A stretch of 18,403 nucleotides of DNA from Bacillota bacterium. Its GTDB lineage: Bacteria; Bacillota; Clostridia; Christensenellales; CAG-138. Below are positions 1 to 5,544 of the stretch, one piece after another. The stretch is from positions 1 to 18,403 of the forward strand of contig JAEYHP010000058.1 of NCBI GenBank assembly GCA_023409435.1, read 5' to 3'. Made by a program: the position numbers and the translations under genes. The notes below the pieces were generated by a model. It searched no databases and was not told the origin of the DNA. It saw nothing but the letters and a program-made list of their open reading frames with translations. The stretch's first letter is position 1, and every line of letters starts with the position of its first letter.

Positions 1-258
1 GCCACAAACGCGAACATCCGCATCCAGTTCGTGGTGGAAAGCACGATCGTCTGCATGATCGGCGGGGCGATCGGAGTAGTATTGGGCGGCGCTCTGGGGT
101 ATTTGGGAAGCTCGTTGATCGGCACGCCGGTAGGTCCCGATGTGCCGTCGATATTGATCGCCGTTGGGTTCTCCATGGGCATCGGCGTGTTCTTTGGCTA
201 TTACCCCGCCAACAAGGCGGCGCGGCTTGATCCCATCGAGGCGCTGCGGTACGAATAA
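1..258 (+). CDS. ABC transporter permease, MacB/FtsX type (3' end only)
   Basis: Only the last 85 residues are present; the reading frame is open to the window edge. The visible part starts with an 'IRIQFVVES' segment, followed by a Gly-rich hydrophobic helix, a short extracytoplasmic loop, a second hydrophobic helix and the ending 'GYYPANKAARLDPIEALRYE'. That ending, with Ala-Ala/Leu-Asp-Pro-Ile-Glu-Ala-Leu-Arg, is the hallmark C-terminus of FtsX-like permeases of the MacB (macrolide/lipoprotein export or antimicrobial-peptide resistance) family. These permeases pair with an ATPase normally encoded just upstream, which is outside this window. Substrate cannot be told. A strong terminator follows, so this is the last gene of its operon. 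Confidence 0.88.
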   Translation, partial: ATNANIRIQFVVESTIVCMIGGAIGVVLGGALGYLGSSLIGTPVGPDVPSILIAVGFSMGIGVFFGYYPANKAARLDPIEALRYE

Positions 259-312
259 GAACTGCTAAGCCCTGTACAATCGCGCCCGGAAACAGTATAC
301 TAATAAACAAGA

Positions 313-347
313 GCCCCGCCGCAATTTGATTTGCGGCGGGGCCGTTT
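313..347 (+). terminator. Intrinsic terminator after the ABC permease
   Basis: A perfect 12-bp GC-rich stem (313-324 with 331-342) closes a 6-base loop and is followed by a short T stretch at 345-347. It lies between the permease stop and the start of the cysteine desulfurase, so it separates the two units. The T tract is short, so some read-through into the desulfurase is possible. Confidence 0.7.
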
Positions 348-366
348 AAGGAAAAGGCGCGTTTTT

Positions 367-1494
367 ATGACTTACCTGGATTATGCCGCCAACACTCCCG
401 TGCGGGAGGAGGTTCTTTTCGCCTTTTGCGAGGCGGCGAAAGCCTATCCCGCCAACCCCAACTCGCCCCATGGGCTTGGAAAGCTGGCGGAGGAGCGGCT
501 TATAAAAAGCACAACGCATATACTGGAGCTTCTTGGTTGTCTAGGCTGGGAGCTTATTTATACTTCGGGCGCCACGGAATCAAATAACCTCGCCATAAAG
601 GGCGCTACGCAATACTACCGGGGGCGGGGCAAGCACATCGTCACCACATTTTTAGAGCACTCCTCCGTCCACGGGGCAGTGGGCGCGCTGCAGGCTGCGG
701 GCTGCGAGGTGGAGTATGTAAGGCTGCTGCCGGACGGAAAAATAGACATTGCGCATCTAGGCAGCCTCCTTCGCCCGGATACCGTGCTGTTTTCCTGCTG
801 CTATGTGGACAGCGAGCTTGGCATAGTGCAGAACATTGACGAGATTGGCAGCTTTTTAAAGTCGAATAGCCCCAATACGATATTCCATGTGGATGCCACG
901 CAGGCGGTGGGGAAACTGCCCGTATCCTTATCGCAGGCCGACCTAATTAGCTTTGCGCCGCACAAATTCTATGGCCTCAACGGGATCGGCGCACTCATAA
1001 AACGGCCCGACCTGCTGCTGGAGCCTCAAATGCACGGCGGGCACAGCACAACGGCTTACCGCAGCGGCTCGCCCGCGCTCGCACTGATCGTCTCCATGGA
1101 AGAGGCGCTTTCGCTTGCTTATGCGGAACTGGAGCAAAACATAGCAAGGGCGCATGCGCAGAACGCGCTTTTGCGCGCGCATTTTAAACAATATCCGGGC
1201 GTCTTAGTCAACAGCCCCAAGGACGCGCTGCCCTTTATCCTGAACATCAGCGTACCGGGGCGGGGTGCGCCGCAGTTTATAGGGATGCTGGAGGAAAAGG
1301 GCTTTACGCTTTCGGGCAAATCCGCCTGCACCGCACCAAAGGCGGTGTCCCGGCCCGTATTTGCGCTGACGAATGACCGCAAGCTTGCGCTTTCCACGCT
1401 GCGCGTAAGCTTAGGAAGGTGGACGACGGATGAGGATATACGGGCGTTTCTTGCGGCGTTTGACGCATGCTATTTGGAGATCGGGAGGAAGTAA
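367..1494 (+). CDS. Cysteine desulfurase (NifS/IscS family, class V aminotransferase fold)
   Basis: PLP enzyme of 375 residues that removes sulfur from cysteine as an enzyme-bound persulfide, leaving alanine. Visible landmarks: N-terminal 'YLDYAANTPV'; the 'TSGATESNNLAI' cofactor loop (66-77); His98 in 'EHSSV'; Asp176 and Gln179 in 'HVDATQA'; the Schiff-base lysine Lys200 in 'APHKFYG'; the sulfur-accepting Cys321 in 'GKSACT'; and 'RVSLGRWTTDEDI' near the C-terminus. Length fits the family. ATG at 367 is preferred because the open frame upstream runs through the terminator and because the family begins with 'YLDYAA'; an AAGGA-like site precedes it. The stop overlaps the start of the TtcA-like gene by one base, so the pair is probably translationally coupled and this enzyme may supply sulfur to that protein. 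Which of the desulfurase subgroups (IscS, NifS, NifZ or others) it belongs to is not settled. Confidence 0.93.
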   Translation: MTYLDYAANTPVREEVLFAFCEAAKAYPANPNSPHGLGKLAEERLIKSTTHILELLGCLGWELIYTSGATESNNLAIKGATQYYRGRGKHIVTTFLEHSSVHGAVGALQAAGCEVEYVRLLPDGKIDIAHLGSLLRPDTVLFSCCYVDSELGIVQNIDEIGSFLKSNSPNTIFHVDATQAVGKLPVSLSQADLISFAPHKFYGLNGIGALIKRPDLLLEPQMHGGHSTTAYRSGSPALALIVSMEEALSLAYAELEQNIARAHAQNALLRAHFKQYPGVLVNSPKDALPFILNISVPGRGAPQFIGMLEEKGFTLSGKSACTAPKAVSRPVFALTNDRKLALSTLRVSLGRWTTDEDIRAFLAAFDACYLEIGRK

Positions 1495-2345
1495 TGGACA
1501 GGCTGCAGGAAATCGAACGGAGCATCATCAAAAAGTTCCGCAAGGAGATCTGGCGCAACTTCATGTTGGCTGTGGGCCGTTACGAGCTGATACAGGAAAA
1601 CGATAAAATTGCCGTATGCATTTCGGGTGGCAAGGATTCGATGCTGATGGCAAAATGCATGCAGGAGATCCAGCGCCACGGACGGGTGCCGTTTGAGCTG
1701 GAATTCCTTGTGATGGACCCCGGGTACAACAGGGAGAACAGGCGGCGCGTGGAAGACAACGCTACGCTGCTTGGGCTGCCTATCCGCATATTTGAAACGG
1801 ATATCTTTGATATCGTGGCGGATGAAGAAAAATCCCCCTGCTACCTTTGCGCAAGGATGCGGCGCGGCGCGCTTTACAGCCGTGCAGAGGCTTTGGGCTG
1901 CAACAAAATCGCTCTCGGCCACCATTTTGACGATGTCATCGAAACCATACTCATGAGCATGCTCTACGGCGGGCAGGTCCGCACCATGATGCCCAAGCTC
2001 CACAGCACGAATTACCCCAAAATGCAGCTGATACGGCCCATGTACCTTGTGAAGGAAGAGGATATCCGCCACTGGTGCAGGTACAACGAATTGTCTTTTA
2101 TCCAGTGCGCCTGCCGGTTTACGGAAAACTGCGTGCTGGGGGACAACGGCGGCGGCGGGAAGCGGCAGGAGATGAAGGAGCTCATCAAAGGCTTTCGCAA
2201 GATCGACCCGAAGATCGAGCAGAACATATTCGCAAGCGTGGAGAAAATCAATCTTGCCACCGTCATCAGCTACCGAGATGAAGACGGCGTCCACAGCTTT
2301 TTGGACGGCTATGACGACAAAACAGGCGGGGACGATATGGAGTAA
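1494..2345 (+). CDS. TtcA/TilS-type PP-loop ATPase, probable tRNA thiolation enzyme
   Basis: Cytosolic 283-residue protein of the adenine-nucleotide alpha-hydrolase (N-type PP-loop) family. The ATP pyrophosphatase motif Ser-Gly-Gly-Lys-Asp-Ser is at 44-49. Cys116-x2-Cys119 sits in 'CYLCARMRRG', followed by 'IALGHHFDDVIET', both typical of TtcA, which uses three cysteines to hold a [4Fe-4S] cluster and makes 2-thiocytidine in tRNA. The C-terminal cysteines are spaced differently from E. coli TtcA: Cys205-x-Cys207, then Cys213, where E. coli has C-x2-C. ATG 1494 shares its A with the TAA of the desulfurase, and GGGAGG lies just upstream; the frame stays open further 5' inside the desulfurase, but that extension has no support. 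The coupling to a cysteine desulfurase argues for sulfur transfer. The exact tRNA position modified is inference; other TtcA-like subgroups of unknown target exist. Confidence 0.88.
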   Translation: MDRLQEIERSIIKKFRKEIWRNFMLAVGRYELIQENDKIAVCISGGKDSMLMAKCMQEIQRHGRVPFELEFLVMDPGYNRENRRRVEDNATLLGLPIRIFETDIFDIVADEEKSPCYLCARMRRGALYSRAEALGCNKIALGHHFDDVIETILMSMLYGGQVRTMMPKLHSTNYPKMQLIRPMYLVKEEDIRHWCRYNELSFIQCACRFTENCVLGDNGGGGKRQEMKELIKGFRKIDPKIEQNIFASVEKINLATVISYRDEDGVHSFLDGYDDKTGGDDME

Positions 2346-2353
2346 GCTTGTCG

Positions 2354-2378
2354 AAAAAGTACCTTGCGGTACTTTTTT
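2354..2378 (+). terminator. Intrinsic terminator after the TtcA-like gene
   Basis: Ten-base perfect stem (2354-2363 with 2368-2377) with a TTGC loop and a T6 run forming the 3' arm and tail. It begins 8 bases after the TtcA-like stop codon and ends the desulfurase-TtcA operon. Confidence 0.75.
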
Positions 2379-2720
2379 GGGGTTGAGGCAGGCGCCAAAG
2401 GCAGCAAACGGTCCAGTGGACCGTTTGGAGGCCGAAACGGGCATCCGTTTGCCGGATGCCCCGGGCAGAAAAGGCCGGTAAGTCCCTAAACGGGGCACGC
2501 CTCGTGCACTAGGCCTGCGGGCCGTCGTAAGAGAGCACCGCTCGTAAGGGAATGGTGCGACCATTGGCGAACTGTGAAGTGGCCCCGCCCCCCCAAGGCT
2601 GCCTGGCGCAGAGTCACGCAAAAAGACTTGTTAGCGTATATATACAGTACCGGATGATGTATAGGCTTGTGAGATTGGCTGAAATTCAATATTTATTCAC
2701 GCAAAACCGTACCGGAGATG
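2379..2720 (+). other. Non-coding stretch with a hairpin array; possible dispersed repeat
   Basis: About 340 bases with no credible gene. After the terminator hairpin come four more perfect short hairpins: 2405-2414 with 2418-2427 (10 bp, AGT loop), 2439-2447 with 2453-2461 (9 bp), 2495-2499 with 2503-2507 (5 bp), and 2551-2556 with 2560-2565 (6 bp, GCG loop). A C7 run is at 2588-2594. From about 2630 the base composition turns AT-rich and leads into the promoter of the next gene. Short frames read through the region on both strands, but they lack ribosome binding sites and any recognisable protein. The regular hairpins suggest a structured RNA or a dispersed intergenic repeat; I do not recognise a named family. 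Confidence 0.5.
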
Positions 2721-2727
2721 GTATAAT
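2697..2727 (+). promoter_or_regulatory. Extended -10 promoter for the NlpC/P60 gene
   Basis: TATAAT at 2722-2727 is preceded by TG at 2719-2720 (TGn extended -10). The best -35 is a poor TTCACG at 2697-2702 with a 19-base gap, as is common for extended -10 promoters. The -10 overlaps the second copy of a direct repeat (GTACCGGA...GTATA, 2647-2663 and 2709-2725), which might be a regulator site. The start codon is 45 bases downstream. Confidence 0.65.
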
Positions 2728-2772
2728 ACCCATAAGTACCGCGTCTGTTGGCGCGACGAATCGGAAGGTTAC

Positions 2773-4575
2773 ATGAATCGACAAACGAAGCGCCGGCCTC
2801 CCCTTGCGCCCGCAATGGCGCGCGGTGCAGCCGGAAACGCAAAACGCATCCCTGGAAGCCGCGTCCTATCCCGCGCAACACGCGTTCGGATGCATGCGGC
2901 GTCGGCACGTATGCGCAGCTTTCTCGCCGCGTTTGCCATCCAGGTGAAAAAACGCTCCCCTCGTGCTTTAACGGTATTGGGCACATTTCTTGTGATCGTC
3001 ATAGGCATACCGGCCGCCCTTCTCATAGGGTCCGGCAACAAAAATGCAGAAACTTCTTTGCCTGCCGCCGCGTCCACGCCCACGCCGCCCAGCCTGGTGA
3101 TGGATGTCGGCGCGACTACGCTCAGCGCGGGCGGGCAGGAAATCGCTACCGCGTCCGGCATCGTGCCTACGCCCTTGCCATCGCCATCGCCCACGCCCGA
3201 ACCGCATCCGGACAATACCATAATTACGGAAGGTATGGAGGCGCCCGTGGTGGCGGAGATTCAGGAACGCCTGATGGAGCTTGGCTACATGGATTGGGAT
3301 GAACCTACAACCAAGTACGGCCCCATCACCAAGGGCGCCATCAAGCTGTTCCAGCGCCAGCATGAACTCACAATCGACGGCTGCGTCGGCACGGAAACCT
3401 ACAACCTTTTAATGTCCGACCAGGCGCAGAAATATGTCATTTCCATAGGGATAGAGGATCACGACGTCAAGGAACTGCAGATCCGTCTGCGCGAACTTGG
3501 ATATCTGGATAAAGCGACCGAATACTTTGGCACAGATACCGAAGCCGCCGTGAAGAAGTTCCAGGAACGCAACGGGTTAAACCCGGACGGCAAGGTCGGC
3601 GAGCAGACGCGCGAGCTTTTGTACAGCGAGGACGCCAAGGCGAATTACTTTGAGCGCGGCGAAGTGAGCGAGACGCTCCGTACCTACCAAAGCAAGCTCA
3701 AAAAGCTTGGGTATCTTACCACCGAAGCGGACGGCAAGTACGGCGACGATACGGAGAACGCCGTAAAGCGCTTCCAGGAGCGCACCGGCTTGATTGCGGA
3801 TGGTTATCTTGGCCCGCAGACAATCGAATATCTGATGTCCTCGGACGCGCAGGCAAACGCGCTGATGATCGGCATGAAAGGCTCCGACGTGGAAAACGTG
3901 CAGGAGCGCCTGAAGGAGCTCAAGTACCTCAAGACGGTGGACGGCTACTTCGGTTCCGATACGGAAGCCGCCGTACGTGCGTTCCAGGATCGCAACGATC
4001 TTTCCGTGGATGGTAAGATCGGTAAAAAGACCATGAGCGTGCTGATGTCCTCGGACGCCAAAAAGGCAAGCAGCTCAAGTTCATCTAGTTCCGGTTCTTC
4101 CGGATCGAGCAGTTCCGGCTCCTCGGGTTCAAGCTCCGGCAGTTCCGGAAGTTCCGGTTCTTCCGGGTCCTCCGGCAGCAGCGGTTCCATCCCGAACGGC
4201 GCGAATGTGGAATCGTTCATCGCCATCGCGCAATCCAAGCTTGGTAGTAGGTATGTGCGCGCGGGCAAGGGCCCCGATAAATTCGATTGCTCCGGCTTTG
4301 TATACTGGTGCCTCAACCAGGTGGGCGTGAAACAGGGGTATATGACCTCCTCTGCCTGGCAGAAGACCACGAAGTACCAGCGCATCTCCAGCATGAGCGA
4401 TCTGGAGCGCGGCGATATCGTCAGCTTCAAGGGGCATGTGGGTATTTACCTGGGGAACGGCAAAATGATAGACGCATCCTCAAGCGAGGGCAAGGTCCGC
4501 ATCACCGGCAGCACCGCAATCCAAAACTCCTCTTACTGGAAGAGCCACTTCGTGGCGGGCTTCAGGGTGTTCTAG
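2773..4575 (+). CDS. Membrane-anchored NlpC/P60 peptidoglycan endopeptidase with four PG-binding repeats
   Basis: 600 residues. Residues 1-65 are Arg/Lys-rich and cytoplasmic; 66-87 form one membrane helix that is probably not cleaved; 98-147 are a Pro/Thr/Ser-rich stalk. Four peptidoglycan-binding (PG_binding_1) repeats follow, at about 154-216, 226-287, 296-358 and 366-428, each with the pattern 'LkeLGYL...yG..T..AV..FQ...gL..DG..G..T...L'. A pure Ser/Gly linker occupies 433-472. The C-terminal NlpC/P60 domain (478-600) has the catalytic Cys506 in 'FDCSGFVYW' and His555 in 'GHVGIYLG'. The usual third polar residue, often His in 'IHASS', is Asp567 ('MIDASS'). The family cuts the stem peptide (gamma-D-Glu to diamino acid), so it likely acts in wall remodelling or sporulation. 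ATG 2773 follows GGAAGG by four bases. It has its own promoter and terminator, so it is monocistronic. Confidence 0.92.
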   Translation: MNRQTKRRPPLAPAMARGAAGNAKRIPGSRVLSRATRVRMHAASARMRSFLAAFAIQVKKRSPRALTVLGTFLVIVIGIPAALLIGSGNKNAETSLPAAASTPTPPSLVMDVGATTLSAGGQEIATASGIVPTPLPSPSPTPEPHPDNTIITEGMEAPVVAEIQERLMELGYMDWDEPTTKYGPITKGAIKLFQRQHELTIDGCVGTETYNLLMSDQAQKYVISIGIEDHDVKELQIRLRELGYLDKATEYFGTDTEAAVKKFQERNGLNPDGKVGEQTRELLYSEDAKANYFERGEVSETLRTYQSKLKKLGYLTTEADGKYGDDTENAVKRFQERTGLIADGYLGPQTIEYLMSSDAQANALMIGMKGSDVENVQERLKELKYLKTVDGYFGSDTEAAVRAFQDRNDLSVDGKIGKKTMSVLMSSDAKKASSSSSSSSGSSGSSSSGSSGSSSGSSGSSGSSGSSGSSGSIPNGANVESFIAIAQSKLGSRYVRAGKGPDKFDCSGFVYWCLNQVGVKQGYMTSSAWQKTTKYQRISSMSDLERGDIVSFKGHVGIYLGNGKMIDASSSEGKVRITGSTAIQNSSYWKSHFVAGFRVF

Positions 4576-4603
4576 CCGGACAGGCCTAATAGGAACTTAA
4601 CGC

Positions 4604-4634
4604 AAATCCCCGGCCATAACGGCCGGGGATTTTT
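4604..4634 (+). terminator. Intrinsic terminator after the NlpC/P60 gene
   Basis: Perfect 12-bp stem (4604-4615 with 4621-4632), ATAAC loop, GC-rich core and T5 tail (4630-4634), 28 bases after the stop codon. One of the clearest terminators in the window. Confidence 0.9.
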
Positions 4635-4675
4635 GTGCCCATATATTTCTACATGACAAAGCGATCTGTTGAGCC

Positions 4676-4704
4676 TTGATTCTTAGTGTCATTTTTGCTA
4701 TCAT
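4676..4704 (+). promoter_or_regulatory. Sigma-A-like promoter for the SatP-type transporter
   Basis: TTGATT at 4676-4681, a 17-base spacer and TATCAT at 4699-4704. The start codon is 46 bases downstream. The presence of a promoter here also argues against the longer open frame that would start at 4676. Confidence 0.65.
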
Positions 4705-4750
4705 CAATGCTTGTGTGCCTATCAACAAAACAAAAGGAGTAACCCCGGTA

Positions 4751-5350
4751 ATGCAAACCAATGAGACGAAACTTACCACCGCAGATCCTTCCGCCCTTGG
4801 CTTGTTTGGCCTCGCCATGGTCACGCTGGTCGCTTCGAGTCAAAAGCTTGGGTGGACGAGTGGCTTATCCCTTGTGCTGCCCTGGGCCGTATTCTTAGGC
4901 GCGGTTGCACAGCTGTTTGCCGCCGTCGGCGACAGCAAGCGCAACAATGTGTTCGGCACCACCGCGTTCGGCGCGTATGGTCTGTTCTGGCTGGGCGTGT
5001 CCTTTACCTGGCTTGTAAAACTGGGCGCGTTTGGCGTGGCTTTGCAGGCAGATGCGGACGGCCATCAGCTTGGCGTCGCATTTCTAGGATATCTTCTGTT
5101 TACGCTCATCATGACATTCGCCTCGTTGAAAACCAACAAAGTGCTTACAGTGATATTTGTTCTTATCGATCTTCTGTTTATCGGTCTCACGTTCAGCACT
5201 TTGGGCATTGCGGAAGGCTTCATGCACATGCTCGCGGCTGTTTCGGAGCTTTTGATCGCGCTTGTATCCTTTTACGGCTGTGCTGCCAATGTGGTCAACG
5301 CAACATATGGGCGCGTTGTGCTGCCCGTGGGGGCAAGTTTCCGCAGCTAA
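4751..5350 (+). CDS. SatP/YaaH (GPR1/FUN34) family acetate/succinate transporter
   Basis: Integral membrane protein of 199 residues with six predicted hydrophobic helices (about 17-33, 40-60, 70-97, 108-126, 132-150 and 157-182). The N-terminal 'DPSALGLFGLAM' (12-23) corresponds to the family signature Asn-Pro-x-Pro-Leu-Gly-Leu, here with Asp for Asn and Ala for the second Pro. Family members move acetate, and in E. coli also succinate, across the cytoplasmic membrane with protons. ATG 4751 is chosen because AAGGAG at 4734-4739 lies 11 bases upstream and the hydrophobic core follows at family-typical distance. The gene stands alone between a promoter and a terminator. The substrate is by family only. 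Confidence 0.87.
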   Translation: MQTNETKLTTADPSALGLFGLAMVTLVASSQKLGWTSGLSLVLPWAVFLGAVAQLFAAVGDSKRNNVFGTTAFGAYGLFWLGVSFTWLVKLGAFGVALQADADGHQLGVAFLGYLLFTLIMTFASLKTNKVLTVIFVLIDLLFIGLTFSTLGIAEGFMHMLAAVSELLIALVSFYGCAANVVNATYGRVVLPVGASFRS

Positions 5351-5397
5351 CGGATAAAAATCCGCGGATAGTCCGCAGAGCTTTTTGCGGCATGGGT

Positions 5398-5431
5398 AAA
5401 GCCGCCTGATCCTTAGGATTGGGCGGCTTTT
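5398..5431 (+). terminator. Intrinsic terminator after the SatP-type gene
   Basis: Nine-bp stem AAAGCCGCC/GGCGGCTTT (5398-5406 with 5422-5430), extended inward by six more pairs including two G-T wobbles, leaving a TTA loop. A short T4 tail ends at 5431. The A-rich 5' side would let it work weakly on the other strand too. Confidence 0.75.
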
Positions 5432-5474
5432 CACACTCTTTACGTTTGTAATATGTTGGAGTTTGATTCTGCAC

Positions 5475-5504
5475 TTGCCAGCGGGATTCATTTGGGATTA
5501 TCAT
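5475..5504 (+). promoter_or_regulatory. Candidate promoter for the protease-pseudokinase gene
   Basis: TTGCCA at 5475-5480, 18-base gap, TATCAT at 5499-5504; start codon 40 bases downstream. The -10 hexamer is the same as in the SatP promoter. Other hexamer pairs nearby fit less well. Confidence 0.42.
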
Positions 5505-5544
5505 AGGAATATACATATCAAATGCGGCAGCGAGGGCATCGAAA

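Noticed and set aside
2254..2481. Short frames extending from the TtcA-like gene into the hairpin region, and one at 2552-2776
   Set aside because: They cross the terminator or the promoter, lack ribosome sites and encode no recognisable protein.
2541..2570. A GGGAATGGTGCGACC stretch resembling a T-box antiterminator
   Set aside because: It lacks the true T-box sequence and the upstream specifier stem, and the next gene is a wall hydrolase, not an amino-acid-related gene.
1470..2621. A 383-codon open frame on the - strand across the TtcA-like gene
   Set aside because: It is antisense to a gene with clear PP-loop and cysteine motifs, and its protein shows no recognisable fold. It arises from the GC-rich coding bias of the other strand.
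4066..4190. Repetitive TCC/GGC-type bases that could be mistaken for a CRISPR or tandem-repeat array
   Set aside because: It is in frame and encodes the Ser/Gly linker of the wall hydrolase; codons vary while the amino acids are kept.
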